Assembly: GCA_903852955.1 (NCBI GenBank)
Contig: CAINSH010000059.1
Location: 1 to 7,970 of the forward strand
DNA length: 7,970 nt
Direction of reading: 5' to 3'
From: an uncultured Actinomycetes bacterium
Lineage (GTDB): Bacteria > Actinomycetota > Actinomycetes > Nanopelagicales > Nanopelagicaceae
Part shown: piece by piece, positions 1 through 6,656 of the stretch
Numbering within the stretch: position 1 is the stretch's first letter
How the letters are laid out: the number at the start of each line of letters is the position of its first letter
The notes under the pieces: generated by a model
What the model saw: the letters and a program-made list of their open reading frames with translations, nothing else
Told to the model about the DNA's origin: nothing
The model's database searches: none
Made by a program: the position numbers and the translations under genes

Positions 1-609
1 CCAGTTGATATCAATACGGTTGAAGTTAGCTAAAAAGCCAACACTTGCAGAGATGGCAACAACAAATTCGGCCGCACTGACTGTGCCAATTACTTTGCGT
101 GGTTCGGTCGCAGTAGTAGTGATCAAAGTTGGTGTTACCAACGGCCCCCAGCCCCCACCACCTGAAGCGTCAACAAACCCACCTGTAAATCCCAAATAAG
201 AAAGAAAAGCGGGATTCTTGATCTCAATTAAGTTAGCTTGAATATTTGCCTTAAAAACATTTCTGTAGAGCAAAAGAAAACCCAAGAATAAAAGTAATGT
301 TGATATAAATATTTTCGAACTTGATAAATCAATAAATGAAAGAAAAGTTGCCCCTAGAAAAGCTCCAATTCCGCCTGGGATAGCCAGCCGCAGCAGAATT
401 TCTCTATCAACATTTTCTGCATGCCAATGCGATAAACCAGAGGCCAAAGTGGTGCACATTTCAGCTGCATGTACTGCAGCAGAAGCTAAGGCTGCACTTG
501 CCCCCAAAGTGATTAATAGCGAAGAACTAGTAAGCCCAAAACCCATTCCAAGGGCGCCATCAATTAACTGCGCAATTGCACCGATAAAGGCAAAAGCTAT
601 CCAGTTCAC
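1..609 (-). CDS. TauE/SafE-family sulfite/sulfate permease, 3'-truncated by window edge
   Basis: The first 203 residues are visible; the C-terminus lies beyond base 1. The protein is strongly hydrophobic with several membrane segments (about residues 3-15, 28-46, 74-93, 99-116, 178-194). It carries the family's duplicated glycine-rich motif: IDGALGMGFG at residues 16-25 and FVDASGGGGWGPLVTP at 145-160. Family members move sulfite, sulfate or organosulfonates across the cytoplasmic membrane; direction and substrate cannot be read from sequence. The start is taken as GTG at 609-607: the frame opens there with VNWIAFAF, a good AAGGAG lies 5 nt upstream, and the GTG overlaps the cysNC stop by 4 nt (GTGA). 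The ATG two bases further upstream is cysNC's last codon and is followed directly by TGA. As the last visible gene of a sulfotransferase-cysD-cysNC operon, it may supply sulfate for PAPS synthesis or handle sulfite; that role is inference. Confidence 0.87.
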   Translation of the reverse strand, partial: MNWIAFAFIGAIAQLIDGALGMGFGLTSSSLLITLGASAALASAAVHAAEMCTTLASGLSHWHAENVDREILLRLAIPGGIGAFLGATFLSFIDLSSSKIFISTLLLFLGFLLLYRNVFKANIQANLIEIKNPAFLSYLGFTGGFVDASGGGGWGPLVTPTLITTTATEPRKVIGTVSAAEFVVAISASVGFLANFNRIDINW

Positions 610-2429
610 ATTAACTCCTTCAAAATACGATCCACATTTTCATTTATAGGAAGTGTGCCATCCAAAATCAAATCCGGGCTGATTGGACGTTCGTAGTCTT
701 GGCCAACACCAGTGAAATTGGGGATTTTACCTGCAGCAGATTTCTTATATAGTCCCTTTGGATCTCGCTCTCGGCAGATATCTATAGGTGTATCTACAAA
801 TACTTCAAGAAATTCACTTGAATCAAAGATTGACTTGGCTCGCTGTCTATCAACTTCGAATGGGCTAACAAGTGCGGTAATAACAATTAATCCAGCATCA
901 ACCATTAGTTTGGCAACTTCTGAAACTCGGCGAACGTTTTCAGCACGATCTTCAGGCGTAAAACCAAGATCCATATTGAGGCCCAACCGTAAATTATCAC
1001 CATCTAATACGTAAGCATGAGAACCTAAGGCCAGCAAGCGTTTTTCTAGCTGATTGGCAATAGTTGATTTTCCCGAGCCCGACAATCCAGTTAACCAAAC
1101 TACGCGCGATTTTTGATTCTTCTGCGCAGAGCGAACTTCTTTAGTAACTTCGTAATCTTGGTGGACGATGTTTGAAGAACGTCTTAATGAATGCTGAATC
1201 ATGCCAGCACCAACCGTCTTTAATGTTAATCGGTCAACCAGAATAAAGTTTCCAAATTCACGTGACTGGGTATATGGCTGTAAAACCATTGGAATATCAG
1301 TAGCAATTTCAACCAAACCAATTTCATTCATTTTGAGTGCATCTGAAGCTATGTGTTCACCGCTATTTACATCAACCTTGTGTTTGATCTTACTTATTAA
1401 AGCAGGCGAGGAAGTTGGTCCAGATATCAACAAATATGAACGGCTGTGAATGAGCGCATCCTCATTGAGCCACACCACATGGGCTGCAAAACGATTTGAT
1501 GGCACCAAGTCGGTTGCATCCTTAGCAATGACGTCTCCTCTTGTTGCATCAACTTCAGGTTCTAGAACAAAAGTGACCGCGTCAAAATCATGTGCCTCCG
1601 TAACGTCTCCATCAAAAGTAACGATTCTTGAGATAGAGGCTTTTTGATTGCTTGGATAGATTGTTACTTGATCTCCTGTGTTAAAAGAACCAGCACGAAC
1701 AGTTCCAGATACTCCTCTGAAATTATCGGCGCGGGCAATCATCTGGATACGCATCAAACCTGCAATATCTAAATCTTTTGGGCTCACCCAACTTTGAATA
1801 ATGTCATGCAAAGTGGGTCCGGAATACCATGGCATATTTGCAGTTGCAAAGACCACGTTGTCGCCAGCTAAAGCGCTAACAGGTACGACATGAACATCTT
1901 TCAAACTTAAGCGTTGAACCGCTTTATCAATCTCTGCCGAAATTTCATCAAAAGTACTTTGCGCAAATCCCATCGCATCTAATTTATTGATGACAATAAC
2001 AACGCGACTAACTTCCATCAAAGAACAAATCGTTAAATGCCGCAACGTTTGGGTACGAACTCCCTTAGTTGCATCAATTAAAACAAGGGCGATATCAGCT
2101 CTTGAAGCCGCAACGACCATATTTCGCGTGTACTGCTCATGTCCGGGGGCATCACCGATAATTAAACGTTTTCCATCAAGCAAGGACATTGATCGATAAG
2201 CCACATCAATAGTAATTCCCTGCTCACGTTCGGCTTCAAGGCCATCGGTTAACAATGAGAAATCAATTTCACCGGCCGGAATAGTTGATCCGGTACGTCG
2301 GGTTTTTCTTGCAGCGCCTACGGTGTCGTGTGGAACGCTATCGGTTTCAACTAAAAGCCGACCGATAAGCGTGCTTTTGCCATCATCAACGCTTCCGCAA
2401 GTAAGTAAACGAATAACAGATGAGCTCAT
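606..2429 (-). CDS. cysNC: Bifunctional CysNC: ATP sulfurylase GTPase subunit fused to APS kinase
   Basis: The 607-residue protein joins two enzymes. Residues 1 to about 430 are CysN, an EF-Tu-like GTPase that drives ATP sulfurylase (sulfate + ATP -> APS + PPi) with CysD. Its GTP motifs are intact: GSVDDGKST (12-20), the GITID region (71-75), DAPGH (93-97), NKLD (148-151) and SAL (185-187), followed by beta-barrel domains to about 420. Residues 441-607 are CysC, APS kinase (APS + ATP -> PAPS + ADP): P-loop GLSGSGKST (448-456), DGDNLR (476-481), FTPEDRAENVRR (490-501), SPF (522-524) and DPKGLYKK (556-563). The length is normal for fused CysNC proteins. The ATG overlaps the cysD stop by 1 nt (TAATG), with a GGAGGG ribosome site 9 nt upstream. 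No key residue appears missing. Acts in the cytoplasm, and the fusion makes PAPS the natural end product. Confidence 0.96.
   Translation of the reverse strand: MSSSVIRLLTCGSVDDGKSTLIGRLLVETDSVPHDTVGAARKTRRTGSTIPAGEIDFSLLTDGLEAEREQGITIDVAYRSMSLLDGKRLIIGDAPGHEQYTRNMVVAASRADIALVLIDATKGVRTQTLRHLTICSLMEVSRVVIVINKLDAMGFAQSTFDEISAEIDKAVQRLSLKDVHVVPVSALAGDNVVFATANMPWYSGPTLHDIIQSWVSPKDLDIAGLMRIQMIARADNFRGVSGTVRAGSFNTGDQVTIYPSNQKASISRIVTFDGDVTEAHDFDAVTFVLEPEVDATRGDVIAKDATDLVPSNRFAAHVVWLNEDALIHSRSYLLISGPTSSPALISKIKHKVDVNSGEHIASDALKMNEIGLVEIATDIPMVLQPYTQSREFGNFILVDRLTLKTVGAGMIQHSLRRSSNIVHQDYEVTKEVRSAQKNQKSRVVWLTGLSGSGKSTIANQLEKRLLALGSHAYVLDGDNLRLGLNMDLGFTPEDRAENVRRVSEVAKLMVDAGLIVITALVSPFEVDRQRAKSIFDSSEFLEVFVDTPIDICRERDPKGLYKKSAAGKIPNFTGVGQDYERPISPDLILDGTLPINENVDRILKELM
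615..620 (-). promoter_or_regulatory. Shine-Dalgarno site for the TauE-family gene
   Basis: The minus strand reads AAGGAG here, 5 nt before GTG at 609. It lies inside the last codons of cysNC. It supports the GTG start and, with the GTGA overlap, implies translational coupling to cysNC. Confidence 0.7.
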
Positions 2430-3334
2430 TAGAAATAGCCCTCCGTCTTCTTTTTCTCCATCGAATCTTCATTATCGCCATCAATTAACCGCGTAGCGCG
2501 CTCACTCAGTTTCACATTAAGGACTTCTTCAACAACTTCTTCCACAGAAGTTGCAGTGGACTCAACAGCTGCAGTCAATGGATAACAACCAAGAGTTCTA
2601 AATCGCACATTACGCATAACGGGTGACTCATTATTAATCAATGGAAAACGCTCATCGTCAACCATAATTAATTGATCTCCGCGTTCAACGACGGGTCTCG
2701 GTTTAGCAAAATACAGAGAATTTACTGGAATATTTTCTTCGTGTATGTAACGCCAAATATCTAATTCGGTCCAGTCTGAAATTGGGAAAACACGCATGGT
2801 TTGTTCTGGTGCTAGGCGAGTGTTGTATGTCCGCCAAAGTTCTGGACGTTGCTCGCGCGGATTCCATCGATGTCCCGGATCGCGTAAAGAAAAAATGCGC
2901 TCCTTGGCACGGCTTTTTTCTTCATCTCGACGCGAGCCACCAATGGCTGCATCAAAACCATATAAATCCAGCGCGCTTCTCAAAGCAACCGTCTTCATCA
3001 CTCGGGTGTATTCAGAAGCACCTGTATTGAATGGATTGACTCCTGCCTCAACGCCTTCTTTGTTTGTGTAAACAATAAGTTGTGAATTTGTGTCGGCTAC
3101 TACCTGATCACGAAATGCAATCATTTCCTTGAATTTCCAGGTTGTGTCGATGTGCAAAAGCGGGAATGGGATTGGTGATGGATAAAAAGCTTTTCTAGCT
3201 AAATGAAGCAGAACCGAGGAATCTTTGCCAATGGAATACATCATTACAGGCTTACGAAATGCAACCGCAGCCTCGCGCAAAATCTCTATTGATTCATTTT
3301 CAAGCTCTTTTAGAATCTGTTTATCTACACGCAT
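2429..3334 (-). CDS. cysD: Sulfate adenylyltransferase subunit 2 (CysD)
   Basis: The 301-residue catalytic subunit of ATP sulfurylase adenylates sulfate to APS in the cytoplasm; GTP hydrolysis by CysN drives the reaction. It belongs to the PAPS-reductase/N-type ATP pyrophosphatase superfamily. Visible signatures are the PP-loop [14 protein letters not shown] (33-46), [11 protein letters not shown] (61-71), [18 protein letters not shown] (132-149), [15 protein letters not shown] (183-197), a late [10 protein letters not shown] segment, and the typical C-terminal ending KKKTEGYF. The length matches the family. It is CysD rather than a PAPS reductase because of the [12 protein letters not shown] block and the adjoining cysN. 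Its ATG overlaps the sulfotransferase stop by 1 nt (TAATG). There is no convincing Shine-Dalgarno upstream, so translation probably depends on coupling to the gene before it. The 1-nt overlap with cysNC at the other end keeps the two subunits co-expressed. Confidence 0.96.
   Translation of the reverse strand: MRVDKQILKELENESIEILREAAVAFRKPVMMYSIGKDSSVLLHLARKAFYPSPIPFPLLHIDTTWKFKEMIAFRDQVVADTNSQLIVYTNKEGVEAGVNPFNTGASEYTRVMKTVALRSALDLYGFDAAIGGSRRDEEKSRAKERIFSLRDPGHRWNPREQRPELWRTYNTRLAPEQTMRVFPISDWTELDIWRYIHEENIPVNSLYFAKPRPVVERGDQLIMVDDERFPLINNESPVMRNVRFRTLGCYPLTAAVESTATSVEEVVEEVLNVKLSERATRLIDGDNEDSMEKKKTEGYF
2439..2444 (-). promoter_or_regulatory. Shine-Dalgarno site for cysNC
   Basis: The minus strand reads GGAGGG, 9 nt before the cysNC ATG at 2429 and inside the C-terminal codons of cysD. 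It is the strongest ribosome site in this operon and confirms the start at the TAATG junction. Confidence 0.65.
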
Positions 3335-4242
3335 TAATTAAGTTCAATCTTCGTAAAATCGAAATCAGATATGGTCTTGCCAGACTTTGCCAAATATTTC
3401 TCCTGGACAGAGTTCGATTTATCTTGTTTTGTTGTTGTTGGAACCTGTTCGAGTTTGCCAAAATCTGCAAAATCTCTAAATGCTGAGAACTCATGGATCC
3501 GACGAACCGTTTGTGCATCATGAAGACCATCGAAACCAATGTCTAAAACCTCGCAGCCTTGCTTACTGCCAAACTCCAAGTAATGTCTGTAGAAAGCTGT
3601 GTAATCAGAGATAAAGGTGATTAGCTCATTTTCATCAATTTCTATTTCAATTCCCTCGGTTGCTGCGGTGTGCCATTTGCCAGATTTATTTGCCTTTTTA
3701 TGGGAGACAAATCGATCTAAGTGGTTGCGTCGCAAGAAAATCAGATGCGGCTTAAATTCAGCGATTATTGACTCAAGAACTGGGTCTGAAAGATGATGCG
3801 GGAAAACCTTGATGATATGAATTCCATGAATTTTCATTAATGCACGGATAGTACGAATAGGATTTAAAGATGTAGTTTCAAAGCGATAGTACTTCCACTT
3901 TTTACGCTGAGCTCGCAAATTTATTGCATAGCGAAATGAAAAGAACGGATAGTAGCGATTGAGTCTTTCAATTACCGAGCTCCAGTGATTGAAAACAAAG
4001 AATTCGCCGTGATAACGGAAGCCGATGTTTTCCTGGGAGACCAGACTTCCTAAAGCGTGAGTTCCTGATCGCGGAAATGACATTACAAAAACTAATTTTG
4101 ATTTAACAGGTTTACTCTTACCAAAAAGAGCCCCAAGATAATAAATTCCACATTTGGGTAGAGCCTTAACGTTAAGTAGAAATTTCTTAACAATTGCGCG
4201 GGTTTCAGAGTGTTTTTTCTGAGTTCTAACCCTCTTATTCAT
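3334..4242 (-). CDS. PAPS-dependent sulfotransferase, Stf0/carbohydrate-type, first gene of operon
   Basis: The 302-residue protein would transfer the sulfuryl group from PAPS to an acceptor, releasing PAP. The 5'-phosphosulfate-binding loop is [14 protein letters not shown] (55-68). A likely 3'-phosphate-binding segment is [16 protein letters not shown] (169-184), with R172 and S180 as the expected contacts. KSGKWH (186-191) just after it recalls the GxWH element of Stf0/LPS-type sulfotransferases. KVFPHH (145-150) is another candidate active-site segment. The first 50 residues are basic ([10 protein letters not shown] start). There is no clear signal peptide; residues 31-40 are only weakly hydrophobic. 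The acceptor is unknown: the fold fits a sugar or small hydroxyl compound, and the divergent glycosyltransferases make a glycan attractive. Transcription probably begins at or near the ATG, since there is no Shine-Dalgarno. Being first in an operon with cysD and cysNC ties it directly to PAPS supply. Family call is confident; substrate is not. Confidence 0.85.
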   Translation of the reverse strand: MNKRVRTQKKHSETRAIVKKFLLNVKALPKCGIYYLGALFGKSKPVKSKLVFVMSFPRSGTHALGSLVSQENIGFRYHGEFFVFNHWSSVIERLNRYYPFFSFRYAINLRAQRKKWKYYRFETTSLNPIRTIRALMKIHGIHIIKVFPHHLSDPVLESIIAEFKPHLIFLRRNHLDRFVSHKKANKSGKWHTAATEGIEIEIDENELITFISDYTAFYRHYLEFGSKQGCEVLDIGFDGLHDAQTVRRIHEFSAFRDFADFGKLEQVPTTTKQDKSNSVQEKYLAKSGKTISDFDFTKIELN

Positions 4243-4248
4243 ACTGAA

Positions 4249-4254
4249 ATCTTA
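4249..4254 (-). promoter_or_regulatory. Putative -10 box of the sulfation operon (leaderless)
   Basis: The minus strand reads TAAGAT, fitting TAnnnT, 6 nt before the ATG at 4242. Transcription would start at or beside the A of ATG, consistent with the lack of a Shine-Dalgarno. No good TTGACA-like -35 is present. An alternative TAAAAT at 4269-4264 would give a short leader, also without a ribosome site. Confidence 0.4.
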
Positions 4255-4293
4255 TCAGAGCTCATTTTAAAGCTATGGGAAGGTCGGGTTTAT

Positions 4294-4323
4294 ATGCATT
4301 GGTGGTAATCTGACCGAATGCAT
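4294..4323. repeat. Perfect 7-bp inverted repeat around the GT operon promoter
   Basis: ATGCATT at 4294-4300 is the exact reverse complement of AATGCAT at 4317-4323, with a 16-nt spacer holding the putative -10 box. Each arm also contains the self-palindrome ATGCAT, so the site can be read as two direct copies 24 nt apart. The right arm covers the start codon. It could be an operator, but a 7-bp match in AT-rich DNA can arise by chance. Confidence 0.35.
4306..4311 (+). promoter_or_regulatory. Putative -10 box of the glycosyltransferase operon (leaderless)
   Basis: TAATCT, fitting TAnnnT, ends 6 nt before the ATG at 4318, the same spacing as on the opposite strand. There is no Shine-Dalgarno ahead of the ATG. 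The -35 region at about 4283-4288 does not resemble TTGACA. Confidence 0.4.
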
Positions 4324-5136
4324 TTAGAAGAGAAATGCGCTTTGAGTCGCTCGACAACATTTACTGAAGAGATTTCAGAATTATCTCGGATTCGGACTTT
4401 GCGGCGGAAAAAGATTAAGAAATACCCCTCCGTATCAGTTGTGATTGCAACTCTGCGCCCAGCGGACTTGAGCTCAATTCTTGCGCAGTTAAAAACACAG
4501 ACTTTGGAAAGCTTTGAACTGGCAATTGGTTTGCATGGAATTGATTTAAATAAGAACCACAGAGAATTAATCGGAGCACTACAAAAACGAAAAATTAAAG
4601 TGTTAGTAAGAAAATATGATACTGATCAGACATTGGGAACAATACTTTCGGATTTAGCTGAGATGACTTCGGGTGAATATGTTTCCAAAATGGATGATGA
4701 TGATTATTACGGTCCAGAGCATCTGCGCGATTTAATAGATGCTGCCATTGACAACAATGCAGATGCTGTTGGACGAGCTATGAACTATGTATACCTAGAA
4801 CCTTTAGATTTAACCGTGCGACGTTTTGGTGTTCAAGGCACCCAAGCAGTTGAGCTTTGGAGCGATTGGGTCTGCGGAGGAACGATTTTAATTAGCCGCT
4901 CAGCTGGTAAGTCCGCAGGTTGGTTTGGCAATGGAACTACTGCCGTTGATCGTGCGATTTTGAGTTCATTGACAAATAACGGGGGCAAAATCTGGCGCAC
5001 ATTTGGTGCCGGTTATATTTATCACCGCAGCTTTACTTTTCATACATATGTAACCAACTACTCAAAGTATTTAAAGAATGCTAACCAACAAATTGTGGGC
5101 TTATGGAGCGACAAAGTATTTGGGACAAGCAAATGA
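4318..5136 (+). CDS. Family 2 glycosyltransferase (GT-A fold), first of a pair
   Basis: The 272-residue protein would transfer a sugar from a nucleotide-sugar donor. After a basic, charged N-terminus of about 36 residues comes the GT-A opening strand SVSVVIATLRPADL (38-51). The metal/donor motif lies in YVSKMDDDDYYGPEHL (121-136), with four aspartates at 126-129. VDRAIL (210-215) is a candidate acceptor-side acidic motif, and YIYHRSF (233-239) a late aromatic/His motif. There is no signal peptide or membrane segment, so it should be cytoplasmic, perhaps bound to the inner membrane face. Donor and acceptor cannot be read from sequence. The ATG at 4318 appears leaderless; an earlier ATG at 4295 hits a stop after four codons. 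The gene overlaps the next glycosyltransferase by 4 nt (ATGA), so the two probably act on the same product, and it runs divergently from the sulfotransferase operon. Confidence 0.87.
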   Translation: MHLEEKCALSRSTTFTEEISELSRIRTLRRKKIKKYPSVSVVIATLRPADLSSILAQLKTQTLESFELAIGLHGIDLNKNHRELIGALQKRKIKVLVRKYDTDQTLGTILSDLAEMTSGEYVSKMDDDDYYGPEHLRDLIDAAIDNNADAVGRAMNYVYLEPLDLTVRRFGVQGTQAVELWSDWVCGGTILISRSAGKSAGWFGNGTTAVDRAILSSLTNNGGKIWRTFGAGYIYHRSFTFHTYVTNYSKYLKNANQQIVGLWSDKVFGTSK

Positions 5137-6656
5137 GCCAACCTACTTATCGCTTTGAGCGCCCAGCAGGGCTGGAAATAGTGCACAAACCCAAATTAAC
5201 TGCAGCTGTAATCGTGGCCTGCAGAGGAGGCCAGGAAAAACTTGATTTATTAATGGCATCCCTCGCGGCGCAGAGCTATCCAAAGGAGCTCATCAGTGTG
5301 TATGTGATTGATGATGGGAGCGAAAGCGCAATCGAACTTCCTCGCATTAAGCCTTCAAAGAGCAAAATTATCCGTTATAAAAATGCTCCAAGTAAGTGGG
5401 GCAAAACCGCCGCCACCAATGATGTTGTTGCAAAAATAAAGGCTGATGTTTATTGGTTTGTTGACGCAGATATGATTTTTGACAAAGATCATTTAGCACA
5501 TCACATGAAATGGCACCACGATGGTGATGATTATGCCGTCTTAGGCTGGAAGAGATTTGTTCAGGAATGGAACTACACGCCTCAAACCGCTTTTGAAATG
5601 ATTGTCGCCCATAAATTTAATCAATTGCACAGTGAAAGTTGGGGCAAAACTCTTTGGGAGGAAAGAGTCCAAAGAACTCAAGATTTACTTCATCCCGCTC
5701 TTGACGGCTATCGCGCCTTTGTTGGTGCCACTTTTTCTATGAAGAGTCAGCTTTGGAAAAAGCTTGGCGGGTATAGACGAGATTTAATAACGGGTGAAGA
5801 TACAGAACTTGGCTGGCGTCTATTCATGGAAGGCGTTCGAATTGTTCCGGATCGGCAAGCGTCTTCTTGGCACTTGGGTTACAGCACAGTTGAATTAAAT
5901 AAAGAGGAAATCGATCGCCACAATCTACCTGCGCTTGCTCAATACATTCCCGAAATGAAAAAAGTACGGGCACAAAGTATTGATTCGTGGAAAATTCCAA
6001 CCTACGAAGTTGTCATCGATGTACGAAGCTGTAGTTTGAGTAAACTGCTTGAAATCAGAAGTAATTTATTGTCTTTACCGGGTACCCAAGCAAACTTTAT
6101 TTTATTAGCCAATTGGCGTTGTCTAAAAGAGCGATACTCACCGGTCGGCGACCCCAATGCTGATTTACGCGAGATTTATAGCTGGCTTAAAGGGCAGAGC
6201 AGTTTTTCATTTAAAGAGATTTCAAATGGCAATTTAGGTATCGAAGAGATTATTACTTTCTTTTCTGATGAACCGATTCCATTTCATATCTATGTAGACG
6301 GCAATTTCGATCAAATTTTTGACGGGAAAGCCCTCACTGATTATCTGCTCAGCAGTGAAAATGGTTGCGTTGGCTTGGCTACAAAACAAGATCGTCGGGC
6401 ATTTGCGCTGTTTCACCCAGCGCTTGCAAGAGCTCGCACCCTAGGAGGATCTACCTATAAAGAAGTTGCCAACATATGGGGCGTACTGTGGTTGACCTTT
6501 GAAGATTTCAATGCGATGAGTACGGGCAGCAAATATCGAATCAAGCGAACTGTAAATTTCTTCAAGCGTGAAGGCAAAAAGATTAATTCAGCTAGTCAGT
6601 TGCTGATTTTCATCAAGAAAATTGTAAAAATACTTTTCCGTAAAATCTTAAAGTAA
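5133..6656 (+). CDS. Family 2 glycosyltransferase with unassigned C-terminal domain and cationic tail
   Basis: The 507-residue protein has an N-terminal GT-A catalytic domain to about residue 270: TAAVIVACRGG (23-33), YVIDDGSE (57-64), the DxD in YWFVDADMIF (107-116), GATFSMKSQLWKKLGGY (198-214), ED in TGEDTELGWRL (220-230) and WHLG (246-249). Residues from about 288 are not assigned by recognisable motifs. Their strand/helix order (YEVVIDV at 291-297, FHIYVDGN at 384-391) loosely resembles a second, degenerate GT-A domain. The extreme C-terminus (about 490-507) is a basic amphipathic helix, probably binding the membrane. The start is placed at ATG 5133, which overlaps the previous stop as ATGA and has GGGA 7 nt upstream. 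An in-frame ATG at 5103 would add 10 residues and a 34-nt overlap. The stop at 6654-6656 abuts the stop of the convergent aminotransferase. Donor, acceptor and product are unknown. Confidence 0.86.
   Translation: MSQPTYRFERPAGLEIVHKPKLTAAVIVACRGGQEKLDLLMASLAAQSYPKELISVYVIDDGSESAIELPRIKPSKSKIIRYKNAPSKWGKTAATNDVVAKIKADVYWFVDADMIFDKDHLAHHMKWHHDGDDYAVLGWKRFVQEWNYTPQTAFEMIVAHKFNQLHSESWGKTLWEERVQRTQDLLHPALDGYRAFVGATFSMKSQLWKKLGGYRRDLITGEDTELGWRLFMEGVRIVPDRQASSWHLGYSTVELNKEEIDRHNLPALAQYIPEMKKVRAQSIDSWKIPTYEVVIDVRSCSLSKLLEIRSNLLSLPGTQANFILLANWRCLKERYSPVGDPNADLREIYSWLKGQSSFSFKEISNGNLGIEEIITFFSDEPIPFHIYVDGNFDQIFDGKALTDYLLSSENGCVGLATKQDRRAFALFHPALARARTLGGSTYKEVANIWGVLWLTFEDFNAMSTGSKYRIKRTVNFFKREGKKINSASQLLIFIKKIVKILFRKILK

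Noticed and set aside
712..1014. 100-codon plus-strand open frame antisense to cysNC
   Set aside because: It mirrors conserved APS-kinase codons on the other strand, has no ribosome site and no family resemblance. The same holds for the other antisense frames at 1201-1647, 1987-2199, 2782-3071 and 6940-7185.
606..3334. Assimilatory sulfate reduction operon
   Set aside because: Only the activation steps are present. No PAPS/APS reductase or sulfite reductase is visible, and a sulfotransferase leads the operon. Genes beyond base 1 could still change this.
3321..3539. 72-codon minus-strand open frame across the sulfotransferase/cysD junction
   Set aside because: It overlaps the sulfotransferase 3' end and the cysD start in another frame, with no recognisable protein features.
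4243..4317. Riboswitch or small RNA in the intergenic gap
   Set aside because: Seventy-five bases shared by two promoters leave no room for a structured leader, and both genes appear leaderless.
5103..5105. Earlier in-frame ATG for the second glycosyltransferase
   Set aside because: It would overlap the upstream gene by 34 nt. The ATG at 5133 forms the usual ATGA overlap and has GGGA at a suitable distance.
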